NCBI RefSeq assembly: GCF_008065135.1
Contig: NZ_CP042914.1
Coordinates: 5,747,404-5,811,403 of the forward strand
Length of the DNA stretch: 64,000 nt
Direction: 5' to 3'
Source: Roseimaritima ulvae
Lineage (GTDB): Bacteria; Planctomycetota; Planctomycetia; Pirellulales; Pirellulaceae
Shown here: piece after piece, positions 33,193 to 42,741 of the stretch
Layout: each line of letters begins with the position of its first letter
Numbering within the stretch: position 1 is the stretch's first letter
Position numbers and translations under genes: made by a program
Notes under the pieces: model-generated
The model's database searches: none
Seen by the model: the letters and a program-made list of their open reading frames with translations, nothing else
Told to the model about the DNA's origin: nothing

Positions 33193-36087
33193 ATGATGCA
33201 TTGGCTGAAATCCAGCTTCATCCTGACCGCTTTGTGGGGACTGCCTGCTGCCGCCGCGGAAGTGGACGTACGGCTTTCCACGCGAGAGGCGGTGGTGGGC
33301 GTGCCCATCGTACTACAGCTGTCCATCCACAATGCGGAAGACTACCAACCGCCGACGCTGCCCGATATCGACGGCTGCGAGATCCGTTCGGCCGGTCCGC
33401 CCGCGCGCCGGTCCCAGGTTTCCATCATCAACGGCCGCCGCAGCGAAAGCAGCAGTGATACGTTGTCCTACCTGATCACGCCGCGCCGCGAGGGCTCTTT
33501 CGAAATCCCTAGCTTTCACATTCAGGCCGACGGAGAATCGCTGGCCACCGACACGTTGCGTTTTGTGGCGACCAAATCCGATTCCGGGGACCGGCTGATC
33601 GTGGAAATCACGGGCGACAAAGAACAGGTCTACGTGGGGCAGCCGTTGAATTTAAGCCTGAAGATCTGGCTGAAACCGTTTCGCGATCGGCAGCGTAGGT
33701 TGACGCTTTCCGAAGGCGATATGTGGCAGATGATTTCGTCTCACAGCCAATGGGGAAGTTTTGCCGATCGAATTCGCGAACTGGCGGACGGTCGACGGCG
33801 GCCCGGCGGACAGGAAGTCTTACGGACCGATTCCGAAGGGCAGGAACGCAGCTACTACCTGTACGAAGTGGATAGCACTGTATATCCCACACACGCCGGC
33901 AGCATCGATGCGGACGAAGTGCAGATCGTTGTCGATTACCCCACAGCCTTGGGCCCCTCGCGTTCGCCGCTGGGCGGTTTGTTCGAAGACGACTTCTTCG
34001 GATCCCCCTTCAATAACCGCTTGACCATCACCGCCTCGCAACCGATTGTCGGCGAAGCTCGCATCGGCAGCACCGAAGTCCTACCGGTGCCCCGCGATGG
34101 TCGCCCCGACGACTACCGCGGTGCCGTGGGCCAATACGAAATCGTCACGCAAGCGAATCCCACGACGGTGGACGCCGGCGAACCCGTCACGCTGAACATC
34201 GGCATCGCCGGCACCGGGCCGATGGAACTGGTGCAGGCGCCGCCGCTGCATGAGCTGACCGATTTGACCGACGACTTTCGCGTGGCCGACGAGTCGCTGG
34301 CGGGTTTTGTCAAACAGGATACCAAACTGTTTTCCACCACCATCCGACCGCGCCGCGAGGGCATCACCGCGATTCCGCCGATTCGTTTCAGCTATTTCGA
34401 CCCCGACGCCGAACAGTTCAAGACGATTTACAGCGAACCGATATCGATCACGGTCAATCCCGCCGAATCGCTGGCCATGGATTCCATCGTGGGCTCGTCG
34501 CGATTCGAGCAAACCGAAAATGACGCAACGCCGATCCGTGGTTCGGAGTTGCTGCCCGATTTCACGAACGTGGATAACCCCGATGCGGTGCTGACAAGCC
34601 AAGTCGCGGCGTCGCGGCAGTCCTCGTGGTGGTTGCTGGTCGTCCTGCCGACGCTGGTCTGGCTGGCAGCCCTGGTCGTCAAACATCGTCGGGCGCTACG
34701 GCACTGTCTGCCGCGTTTGCGTTCCGCTCGAGCTACCTGCCTTGCCTCGCTACAGCACGCCGACGACGGACCCGCGATCGTTGCCGCGTTACGACAATAC
34801 ATCGCCGATCGCAGCGGCAAACCCTGTCCCACCAACGCCACCGCCGTGGGCGCGCTGCGTACGTTGGGCATGTATCCGCTAGCCGGGGAAGTCGAATCGA
34901 TGATGCACCGATTGGACCGGGATGCCGGCGGCGCAGCGTTGCTCGACAACTCCTCCGATCACGACGAGCAGGTTGCTCAAGCGATCGCCCTGGTCGATCA
35001 AATCGAGTCCGCCTGTGCAGCGCGAGGTCGCGTGCGGTTAAACACTGCCAAACGTTCAGCAACCGATGGCACGTCCAAAACCGTCGCCCAGCGTTCCGCC
35101 GGCATGCTGAGTGCATTCATCCTGGCGTTAACGGCCAGCTCCGCTACGGCAGCCGGCCCCGTCTCCCTCTCTCCGCAGCAGCAACGCACCGTGCTGGCCG
35201 AAGCCGCCCAGGCATACGCCGAGGCAACCGCGGCGGGCTCCAACGACTCCGCGGAAGCTCAAGCCGGGTTCGAAGCCGCTGCGGCTAAGTATCAATTGCT
35301 GGTCGACAGCGGCGTCCGCAATAGCCTGCTGTATCGGAATCTGGCCAATGCCTATGCGCAGAGCGGTCAACGGGGACGCGCCATCGCGTATTACGAACGA
35401 GCCAAGCGTTTGGCTCCGGACGATCCGGTCCTTTCCACCAACCTGCAGTGGGCTAACGCACGCGTTTCGTCCGCGCCCGTTCCGTCATCAGAAAACGTGG
35501 GGGCAGACAATGCGTCGTCGGTGATGGAGCGGCTGTTGGCGTCGGTGCGAGCCGGCAATGCGAACGTGCTCCAAGCGATCGGTCGAACTCGGGTGATCGT
35601 CGTTTTAGCGATCGCCTCGATCATGTTTTGGGGACTGTTGACGATGCGTACGCTGTGGCGTCCGTTTCCGGTTTGGCGGTGGGCCGTGTTGCCGCTAGTC
35701 GCAGGTTTGTTGTGCGGCGGCTTACTGCTGCTCAGCGACACCGCGCCGCCACCGGCCTGGAACGCTGTGCTCGTCGCCGATACAGTCACCGTCCACGCCG
35801 GCGATGGCCAAGCGTTCGCCAGCGTGCAAACATTCCGTGATGCGCAAGGGCAGCGTGTAAGGGTTATCGGCGAACGTGGCAAGTGGCGGCAAATTCAGAC
35901 ACCCAATCAACAACCAGGTTGGGTCGAGGCAAGCAACGTCCTGCTGGTCGGGCCGGGAGGGAGAGTGGGAGAGTGGGAGAGTGGGAGAGTGGGAGAGGGG
36001 GAGAGTGGGAGAGTGGGAGAGTGGGAGAGGGGGAGAGTGGGGGAGTGGGGGAGTGGGGGAGTGGGGGAGTGGGGGAGTGAGGAGTGA
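33193..36087 (+). CDS. BatD-BatE fusion with SH3 domain and repeat-derived C-terminus
   Basis: 964 aa. A signal peptide (1-22) is followed by BatD-type beta domains (25-430), a TM at about 477-495, and a second hydrophobic segment ending SSATAAGP (about 640-655). A TPR region (660-760) follows, then two TMs (about 800-855) and a bacterial SH3 domain (about 858-918). The last 43 residues (RVGEWESG-type units) are translated from an 8-bp microsatellite starting at 35955, which has evidently removed the original stop codon. An ATG at 33196 is an alternative start. It follows batB-batC by 18 bp and closes the operon. Confidence 0.85.
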   Translation: MMHWLKSSFILTALWGLPAAAAEVDVRLSTREAVVGVPIVLQLSIHNAEDYQPPTLPDIDGCEIRSAGPPARRSQVSIINGRRSESSSDTLSYLITPRREGSFEIPSFHIQADGESLATDTLRFVATKSDSGDRLIVEITGDKEQVYVGQPLNLSLKIWLKPFRDRQRRLTLSEGDMWQMISSHSQWGSFADRIRELADGRRRPGGQEVLRTDSEGQERSYYLYEVDSTVYPTHAGSIDADEVQIVVDYPTALGPSRSPLGGLFEDDFFGSPFNNRLTITASQPIVGEARIGSTEVLPVPRDGRPDDYRGAVGQYEIVTQANPTTVDAGEPVTLNIGIAGTGPMELVQAPPLHELTDLTDDFRVADESLAGFVKQDTKLFSTTIRPRREGITAIPPIRFSYFDPDAEQFKTIYSEPISITVNPAESLAMDSIVGSSRFEQTENDATPIRGSELLPDFTNVDNPDAVLTSQVAASRQSSWWLLVVLPTLVWLAALVVKHRRALRHCLPRLRSARATCLASLQHADDGPAIVAALRQYIADRSGKPCPTNATAVGALRTLGMYPLAGEVESMMHRLDRDAGGAALLDNSSDHDEQVAQAIALVDQIESACAARGRVRLNTAKRSATDGTSKTVAQRSAGMLSAFILALTASSATAAGPVSLSPQQQRTVLAEAAQAYAEATAAGSNDSAEAQAGFEAAAAKYQLLVDSGVRNSLLYRNLANAYAQSGQRGRAIAYYERAKRLAPDDPVLSTNLQWANARVSSAPVPSSENVGADNASSVMERLLASVRAGNANVLQAIGRTRVIVVLAIASIMFWGLLTMRTLWRPFPVWRWAVLPLVAGLLCGGLLLLSDTAPPPAWNAVLVADTVTVHAGDGQAFASVQTFRDAQGQRVRVIGERGKWRQIQTPNQQPGWVEASNVLLVGPGGRVGEWESGRVGEGESGRVGEWERGRVGEWGSGGVGEWGSEE

Positions 36088-36090
36088 GGG
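35955..36090. repeat. 8-bp microsatellite (GGGAGAGT)n overlapping the batD 3' end
   Basis: About 16 units of GGGAGAGT with GGGAGAGG and GGGGGAGT variants towards the right. It supplies the last 43 codons of the BatD-BatE reading frame, including the TGA stop at 36085-36087. Confidence 0.93.
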
Positions 36091-36153
36091 TGACTTGCGC
36101 GGCAGCCGTCCTTTTGGTCGCTTTCCCCCTTGGGTCCCTTTCATCGGAGCTCG

Positions 36154-36324
36154 CTTTCTCCCTTTCTCCCTTTCTCCCTTTCTCCCTTTCTCCCTTTCTC
36201 CCTGTCTCCCTGTCTCCCTGTCTCCCTGTCTCCCTGTCTCCCTGTCTCCCTGTCTCCCTGTCTCCCTGTCTCCCTGTCTCCTTGTCTCCTTGTCTCCTTG
36301 TCTCCTTGTCTCCTTGTCTCCCTT
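36154..36324. repeat. 8-bp microsatellite (CTCCCTTT/CTCCCTGT/CTCCTTGT)n
   Basis: About 21 units in three successive variants. Its complement (GGGAGACA, GGGAGAAA) closely resembles the array 70 bp upstream, so the two form an inverted pair in the 423-bp gap 36088-36510. The remainder of the gap contains a small stem (GGCTCC...GGAGCC near 36453-36474) and no gene. Confidence 0.93.
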
Positions 36325-36510
36325 TTCGTCGCTTCTGCCCCACACGGTTGCCAATCCGCATCGTCCCTGCGAGCGATGTTGCCAAAGTACTACGCCAAAG
36401 TCGGTAATCCGACGCTCGGTGGGTGCCGGCTGCGAGCTATGTTTGCAGTACGTGGCTCCTTTTTGCACCGGAGCCGACCAGTGATTTGGTTCTTGGCTTG
36501 GGTTTGATGC

Positions 36511-37509
36511 ATGTTTAGAAAACACGAGTACTACGGCGAAAATCCAGCGGCGGAGTTTCCCATCAGTATTGTCGCGACGGGCCTGTTCGCCCCGCCGATA
36601 CTGTACTTTGCATACCAACAAGACTACGTACTGGCCGCTGCACTGGCGGCCGTCGCGGTGTCTGCGGTCAGCGGATTTAAGCTCGGGCTGTTGCGGATTT
36701 TCGGTTCGCTGGTCGGCATCTCCGCTGCCATCGCATTGGCTCCCGGGTGGGGGCGATCGCAGGCGCATCACTTCAGCGAATGGTTCGGCACCACCGGGCT
36801 GACTAACCGGTTTCTCGCCATCGGCACCATTGGCCTGCTGATCGCGTTGGCGATCACCTGCGTGTTCGTGCTGCTGTCCCGTCGGATTTTTGAACAACGC
36901 CCACGGCTGGACGCAACCAATCGTTGGACCGGTCTGCTGGCCGGAGCCGGTCAAGGAGCCGTGGCCATGCTGTTGCTGCTGGGCGGTATTCTGACGATCG
37001 AACCGCTGCAACGTGAACAGCGCGAGCAGCAGACGCAACTTCTGCAGCAGACGCAACGGGGACGAGCCGCCGCGGGTGATTCGCAAGCTGAGGAACTGCC
37101 CGCATCAATGATCCATAACTTGGTGACGCAAACCGCCGAGCGAACGCAATCCAGCGTCGTTGGGCCGCTCGTCACCCAGTACAATCCCTTTGAACGTATT
37201 CCTCAGCTGAATCAAATCAGCAAGTTGCAGCGGACCGCTCAGGTGTTACATGACCCGGCGGAAGTGGAAGGTTTACTGCGGCATCCCGAAGTGGTTCGTC
37301 TGCAACAACAGCCTTCCATGCAAGCGGCCATTGCATCGGTGCGTCAAGACAGCGAGATCCAAGAGATTCTCCAGTCCGGTGAACCGATCAACGGTCACAA
37401 GGCGATGCGGTTGCTGAGCAACCCGGCGGTAATGGAATTGGTCGACCAACCGGAATTCGTCAAAACCGTCTCGCAGATTCTGGAACCCCCAGCCGCCCAG
37501 CTAAAGTAG
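36511..37509 (+). CDS. CvpA-like membrane protein
   Basis: 332 aa with four predicted TM helices (about 18-35, 38-72, 95-117, 145-165). FKLGLLRIFGSLVGISAAIALA matches the core of CvpA/colicin-V-production family proteins. The C-terminal half is soluble and Gln-rich, with repeated helix-type segments such as LHDPAEVEGLLRHPEV and LLSNPAVMELVDQPEF. The stop codon (TAG, 37507-37509) lies within a family B repeat. No operon partner on this strand. Confidence 0.68.
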   Translation: MFRKHEYYGENPAAEFPISIVATGLFAPPILYFAYQQDYVLAAALAAVAVSAVSGFKLGLLRIFGSLVGISAAIALAPGWGRSQAHHFSEWFGTTGLTNRFLAIGTIGLLIALAITCVFVLLSRRIFEQRPRLDATNRWTGLLAGAGQGAVAMLLLLGGILTIEPLQREQREQQTQLLQQTQRGRAAAGDSQAEELPASMIHNLVTQTAERTQSSVVGPLVTQYNPFERIPQLNQISKLQRTAQVLHDPAEVEGLLRHPEVVRLQQQPSMQAAIASVRQDSEIQEILQSGEPINGHKAMRLLSNPAVMELVDQPEFVKTVSQILEPPAAQLK

Positions 37510-37557
37510 CATGGGTCCCCGGCCCGTGTGACAGTAGCATGGGTCCCCGGCCCGTGT
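37506..37557. repeat. Two direct family B hairpin elements
   Basis: 37506-37528 and 37534-37557, both GTAGCATGGGTCCCCGG type, a variant in which one G-C pair is replaced by T.G. The first copy contains the CvpA stop codon. A separate CGTTCGCGGAGCGAACG palindrome lies at 37659-37675, just inside the Maf 3' end. Confidence 0.9.
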
Positions 37558-37650
37558 CGAAAACAGGACCGGCAATAGCCAAATCGCACAGTCCTATCTT
37601 TTCCCCGCCGACACCGCGCCATGCGGCCATCGTACTGCAGACAAAACTTT

Positions 37651-38304
37651 CTACGTTTCGTTCGCGGAGCGAACGACGACCATGGCCAGATCATCGAATT
37701 GTTGGAGCAGTTCTTGCAGCCGTTCCATGGGTAAACCGACGACGTTGGTTTCGCTGCCTTCGGTTACCTGCAGCCAATCCACCCCATCCTGGTATCCAAA
37801 CGCGCCCGCTTTGCCTTCCCACAATCGACTGTCCAGATATTCGTCCAACTGTTGATCGCTGACTTCCTGCATCGTCAGCTGCGTGCGGCTGACATCCACT
37901 ACACCGCGGCCCGTGGCGGTATTCCACAGGCAGACGCCGGTGTAGACGCTGTGGGGACGGCCCCGCAACAGGCGTAACATCTCTTCGGCGTGTTTGCGAT
38001 TTTCCGGTTTGCCAAGAATCTGGCCGTGGCACGAAGCCACGGTATCGGCCGCCAAGACCATCGCGTCGTCACACTTCGGTACGACGTCGGCAGCTTTGCG
38101 ATAAGCCAGTCGAGCCACCAATTCCGGCGGCGTTTCACGACTGCAGATTCCACATTCGACGTCCGCATGAGCGGGACAAACCGAAAACGCGTACCCGGCC
38201 GCTTCCAACAACAGGGCACGACGCGGCGAACCGCTGGCCAGCACCAAGGGCAGCCCGCCCGGAATATCCGCTCGCGGCAGCCCGTCAAAAATCGCTCCCT
38301 CCAT
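37651..38304 (-). CDS. maf: Maf family nucleotide pyrophosphatase
   Basis: 217 aa. It opens with the Maf signature LVLASGSPRRALLLEAAG, and ADTVASCHGQILGKPENRKHA contains the catalytic D and conserved LGKP. HSVYTGVCL corresponds to the H-x-V-x-T-G motif. Maf proteins hydrolyse dTTP, UTP or modified nucleotides and can delay septation. The ATG at 38304 starts 6 bp after the stop of the DUF3467 gene; a TTG at 38319 would overlap that gene. The extra N-terminal 15 residues (EGAIFDGLPRADIPG) are not typical of the family. Confidence 0.9.
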   Translation of the reverse strand: MEGAIFDGLPRADIPGGLPLVLASGSPRRALLLEAAGYAFSVCPAHADVECGICSRETPPELVARLAYRKAADVVPKCDDAMVLAADTVASCHGQILGKPENRKHAEEMLRLLRGRPHSVYTGVCLWNTATGRGVVDVSRTQLTMQEVSDQQLDEYLDSRLWEGKAGAFGYQDGVDWLQVTEGSETNVVGLPMERLQELLQQFDDLAMVVVRSANET

Positions 38305-38309
38305 TCCGC

Positions 38310-39071
38310 TCACACCCAAATCCCTCCTCCGCCGCCGGCCGGTGGCGAATCGTCTTTCCCTCCACCGGACGGTGGATCCGCATCATCACCCGAATCGGAG
38401 TCGGTATCCGCATCAGAGTCGGGATCCGCGTTGGGATTCGGTTCGGATTCGGCCGCAGGGGCGCCGCCGAGCGATGGTGGGTCCGCTGGCGGTGCGACGC
38501 CCGGAGCCGGACCGCTCCCGGGTTGCTGCCGCTGCGCCAATTGAGAAGCCGCGTTGTGCAGCGAATCCAACAGCCGAGGCACTTGGCCGGACGCTAGATA
38601 GATCCGCGCCGACACCGCCGACTGCGGAAAGAAGCTGGTCAGAAAGTCGAGACTGAACTCGTTGGCTCCATGCCCGATCATGACCCCGTTGGCATACACT
38701 CCGCTAAGAATCTCATCCGGCAATTTCAGATCGTCATAGATCTCTTGCGGCGTCGGTCGGCGACCGTCGTTGGGCGGGGTTTGCGGAGTGGGAGCGGGAC
38801 CGAAACGTTGTTGATAGAGATCCAGATTGGTCCGCAGCGCCGTGATGAATTGCGGCAATACATTGTGCGGCATAATCACTCGCGACGCGACTCGATGCGG
38901 GCGACCGATGGTTTGCAAAAAATCCAATACAAACTCATTAGGCCCGGTCATCACAATCGCCCCGGTGCTGAACGTGCCTCCGGCAACATGCTCGGGAATC
39001 CGCGCTCGCAAATGCGGAGAATCTGCGTTAGGTCCCGGAGGCGGTGGATTGGAATTCGATTCTTCGCTCAT
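38310..39071 (-). CDS. Protein with two DUF3467 domains and an acidic Gly/Pro-rich tail
   Basis: 253 aa. Two copies of the DUF3467 motif are visible: TGPNEFVLDFLQ (about 42-53) with SRVIMPHNVLPQF, and GHGANEFSLDFLTSFF (about 132-147) with ARIYLASGQVPRL. Both have the typical Asn-Glu-Phe core. The C-terminal 70 residues are Pro/Gly/Asp-rich and probably disordered. The domain function is unknown; it is common in planctomycetes. It is followed closely by maf. Confidence 0.8.
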   Translation of the reverse strand: MSEESNSNPPPPGPNADSPHLRARIPEHVAGGTFSTGAIVMTGPNEFVLDFLQTIGRPHRVASRVIMPHNVLPQFITALRTNLDLYQQRFGPAPTPQTPPNDGRRPTPQEIYDDLKLPDEILSGVYANGVMIGHGANEFSLDFLTSFFPQSAVSARIYLASGQVPRLLDSLHNAASQLAQRQQPGSGPAPGVAPPADPPSLGGAPAAESEPNPNADPDSDADTDSDSGDDADPPSGGGKDDSPPAGGGGGIWV

Positions 39072-39288
39072 GGTTTCCTAACGAATTGATGCAAACGGTC
39101 GGCAGTCCCGGTTTGTAGTCTAGCGAACTGCGCCGGTAAACCAAGCGCTGGGCCGGCCGTGGCGGCCAACTGTCGATGTTGTCGTTTGACCGGTAGCCGA
39201 AGGCGCCTGACCGAATAGCGTTAAATTGCCATACGGCCTCACTTCACCCTCCCCCCGGGAGGGTCGAGCGTCAGCGAGGGGAGGGTTC

Positions 39289-39516
39289 TTGACCGCAACG
39301 CGGTCGGACAACAAAGCCTTGGGTCGCGCAGCGCACCCAAGGCCTCGTGATATTCCCGCAGTGGACCCCAGCGGGGTCGAACACTCCTCGCCCACGGAAC
39401 ATTGTGCGGGAAACAGAATTGTTGAACCCCTTCAGGGTTCGCGGTTGACGGGGCTGGATTCCCAGGGTGCGCTGCGCGACCCTGGGCTCTGTTGTTGAAC
39501 CGCGTTGCGGTTGAGA
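39289..39516. repeat. Family C double-palindrome elements, two inverted copies
   Basis: Copy 1 (39289-39342) has stems ACCGCAACGCGGT and CCTTGGGT/ACCCAAGG. Copy 2 (39460-39516, reverse) has CCCAGGGT/ACCCTGGG, matching the copy at 14785. GGGGTTCAAC-type palindromes lie between them. The gap 39072-39673 holds these and the rplQ terminator, and no gene. Confidence 0.85.
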
Positions 39517-39601
39517 GGGCCCCGTACTCTCTCAACTAATTTACCCCACGCCTCGCGGGAAGGTGAAATGCGATTAGGTCGGCGGCTACGGAGATACGAA
39601 A

Positions 39602-39640
39602 ACAGCCTCTTGAGCCCGATAAATAGGCTCAAGAGGCTGT
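39602..39640 (-). terminator. Intrinsic terminator of the rpsM-rplQ operon
   Basis: A perfect 15-bp stem (39602-39616 with 39626-39640) with a 9-nt loop. On the minus strand it is followed by TTTTCG. It lies 34 bp past the rplQ stop, the expected place for the end of the ribosomal operon. Confidence 0.85.
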
Positions 39641-39673
39641 CGTGTGGATGATTTCCAGCGGACCGCGTCCGAA

Positions 39674-40342
39674 TCAGGAATCCTTGCTGGTTTCCGCTTC
39701 GCCGGCTTCGGCCGTTTCCGTGGTCTCGGTATCGGCGTTTTCGCTAACCGGCGTTTCGTCGCTCGGAGAATTGCTGTCGTCGTCTTCGAAGGCAGGTCGT
39801 TCGCTGCTGCGACGAACGCGATCGTTCACGCCGACCAATTCCAACATCGCCCGTTGACCGGCATCGCCCAACCGAGGCTTGGCCAAGCGGATCACGCGGG
39901 TGTATCCGCCGGGTCGATCGACGTAACGCTGAGCGACGGTGTCAAACAGCACGTTGACGGCTTGTTTGTCGCCGAGCAACTGCAGACAACGACGGCGAGC
40001 ATTGATCATGGGAGCTCGTGCGTCGGCCCATTTGCGCCAGTTTTCGCTTTTCCGCCAAGCTTTGTATTCGTCGCTGCCGCGTTCGGCGTCCGTCGCGTAC
40101 TGCTCAGCTTCTTCAGCGGAAGCCAGCGATTTTTTGGCGATCGTGATGCACTTTTCCACCAACGGCCGCAGCTCTTTGGCTTTGGGAACCGTGGTGATGA
40201 TACGGCCCTTAACCTTCGGCGCGTTGTCATCAAACTCAGCATCGCGTTCGGTCAGGAACAGCGCGCTGGCCATGTTCTTAAACAATGCCTTACGGTGACT
40301 AGGGCTACGGCCTAGCACTCGGCCTCGTCGTCGGTGACGCAT
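39674..40342 (-). CDS. rplQ: 50S ribosomal protein L17 (enlarged)
   Basis: Starts with the L17 signature MRHRRRGRVLGRSPSHRKALFKNMA and keeps VPKAKELRPLVEKCITIAK and RPGGYTRVIRLA. Compared with the ~127-aa E. coli protein it is 222 aa. There is an extra block of about 13 residues before the VPKAKEL strand, another of about 40 residues (about 71-112, rich in E, K and W) after ITIAK, and an acidic Ser/Thr/Glu-rich tail of about 45 residues. Last gene of the rpsM-rpsK-rpoA-rplQ cluster. Confidence 0.95.
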   Translation of the reverse strand: MRHRRRGRVLGRSPSHRKALFKNMASALFLTERDAEFDDNAPKVKGRIITTVPKAKELRPLVEKCITIAKKSLASAEEAEQYATDAERGSDEYKAWRKSENWRKWADARAPMINARRRCLQLLGDKQAVNVLFDTVAQRYVDRPGGYTRVIRLAKPRLGDAGQRAMLELVGVNDRVRRSSERPAFEDDDSNSPSDETPVSENADTETTETAEAGEAETSKDS

Positions 40343-40422
40343 GACAGGAACTCTTTATCGGATACTTATTCGGAATGAACGATGGATGGCAACACGCGGC
40401 AAACACCGCAGGCCATGATTGG

Positions 40423-41418
<996 letters not shown>

Positions 41419-41492
41419 GGTCGTTCAAACCTGTTGTAAAATTGTTCGTTGAATCGCGACAAAACGCAGACGTCGCGAAGGATTGAGCGAGC

Positions 41493-41876
41493 CTAGACGC
41501 GTCGTTTCTTACGCGGACGGCAACCGTTATGAGGGATCGGAGTCACTTCTTCGATCAATTTCACGTTCAAACCAGCGGCTTGCAGCGAGGTGATCGCACT
41601 TTCTCGGCCCGAACCCGGACCTTTGACGCGAACATCCACATCTTTCATGCCGAACTTCAAAGCCTTCTCGGCGGCTTGCTGGGCGGCGCACTGACCGGCA
41701 AAGGGCGTGCTCTTACGACTACCCTTGAAACCGCACGTTCCCGCGCTGGCCCAACAAAGCGTATCGCCCTTGGGGTCGGTGATGGTCACCGAGGTGTTGT
41801 TGAACGTCGCATGAATGTGCGCCACTCCGGCGATCACACTGCGACGAACTCGCTTCTTCTTGTTTGTCTTTGCCAC
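41493..41876 (-). CDS. rpsK: 30S ribosomal protein S11
   Basis: 127 aa. It contains [29 protein letters not shown] at the C-terminus and [11 protein letters not shown]. It forms part of the platform of the small subunit. The start is GTG at 41876, preceded by GGAGAG. The next gene is rpoA; rpsD, usually between them, is absent. Confidence 0.97.
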   Translation of the reverse strand: MAKTNKKKRVRRSVIAGVAHIHATFNNTSVTITDPKGDTLCWASAGTCGFKGSRKSTPFAGQCAAQQAAEKALKFGMKDVDVRVKGPGSGRESAITSLQAAGLNVKLIEEVTPIPHNGCRPRKKRRV

Positions 41877-41918
41877 CTAAAAGGCTCTCCGGTGCATATG
41901 GTTTCTGGAAACTTGCGA

Positions 41919-42302
41919 TTAACGCAAATCCTTGACGCCCTTCTTCCCAGCAACGGTCTTGCGGGGGCCCTTACGGGTGCGAGCATTGGTTTTGGTGCGT
42001 TGGCCACGGACAGGCAGCCCCAAGCGATGCCGCACGCCGCGGTAACACTTGACTTCACGAAGCCGCGAAATGTTTTGCGTCAACTGACGACGCAGCGGAC
42101 CTTCCACGGTGTAGTCACGTTCCAACAAAGCCGCCAAACGACTGACTTCATCCTCACCCAAATCACGGGCGGGACGCTTTGGATCGATACCAAGCTTTTC
42201 GCAGGCTTCGCGAGCCGTATGCAGGCCAACGCCATACAAATAGGTCAACGAATACTGGATTTGTTTGTCGTTGGGGATGTCGACGCCCATCAAACGGGGC
42301 AT
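41919..42302 (-). CDS. rpsM: 30S ribosomal protein S13
   Basis: 127 aa. Begins MPRLMGVDIPNDKQIQYSLT, contains YLYGVGLHTAREACEKLG and RHRLGLPVRGQRTKTNARTRKG. The ATG at 42302 has GGAG nine bases upstream; the open frame extends further but that part is leader. First gene of the cluster. Confidence 0.97.
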   Translation of the reverse strand: MPRLMGVDIPNDKQIQYSLTYLYGVGLHTAREACEKLGIDPKRPARDLGEDEVSRLAALLERDYTVEGPLRRQLTQNISRLREVKCYRGVRHRLGLPVRGQRTKTNARTRKGPRKTVAGKKGVKDLR

Positions 42303-42390
42303 ATCGCAGGCTCCAAAAGTGTTCCTTCTTATCGACCGTGGGTAGAACGGTGGCACTCGCCACCGCATGGTCGCCTGATCAAGAGGGGAG

Positions 42391-42420
42391 AATATAGTGC
42401 TCGGCCCCCAATTTGCTCAA
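42391..42420 (-). promoter_or_regulatory. Probable promoter of the rpsM operon
   Basis: On the minus strand TTGAGC (42420-42415), an 18-bp spacer, and TATATT (42396-42391). It predicts a leader of about 80 nt before the rpsM ATG. The sequence immediately upstream is A/T-rich, which could act as an UP element. Confidence 0.55.
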
Positions 42421-42531
42421 TGGGACCAGCGGAAAAAAATCCAAAAAAAATTTTTAGGCGGTGGGGAGGGGCGAGTTGCGAGGGGCGAGGGGCAAAGGAC
42501 GGAAGGGACAAAAGGGACGGTCTGCGATAGC

Positions 42532-42740
42532 AAATCTCGAATCTCGAATCTCGAATCTCGAATCTCAAATCTCAAATCTCAAATCTCAAATCTCAAATCT
42601 CAAATCTCAAATCTCAAATCTCAAATCTCAAATCTCAAATCTCAAATCTCAAATTTCAAAGCTCAAAGCTCAAAGCTCAAAGCTCAAAGCTCAAAGCTCA
42701 AAGCTCAAAGCTCAAAGCTCAAAGCTCAAAGCTCAAAGCT
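42532..42740. repeat. Heptamer tandem array in three phases of variation
   Basis: 7-bp units: about four of AATCTCG, then about 16 of AATCTCA, then about 11 of AAGCTCA. This is the second array of the same family as at 6231-6424, and likewise abuts a MITE-like element. The gap 42303-43050 holds this, the element, the rpsM promoter and leader, and short GGACGGAAG units near 42496; no gene. Confidence 0.95.
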
Positions 42741-42741
42741 C

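Noticed and set aside
36088-36510. Coding potential in the polypyrimidine array
   Set aside because: Open frames consist only of repeat translation (SLSPCLPV units).
39072-39601. Small genes between the DUF3467 gene and rplQ
   Set aside because: Short frames overlap the family C palindromes and have no start context.
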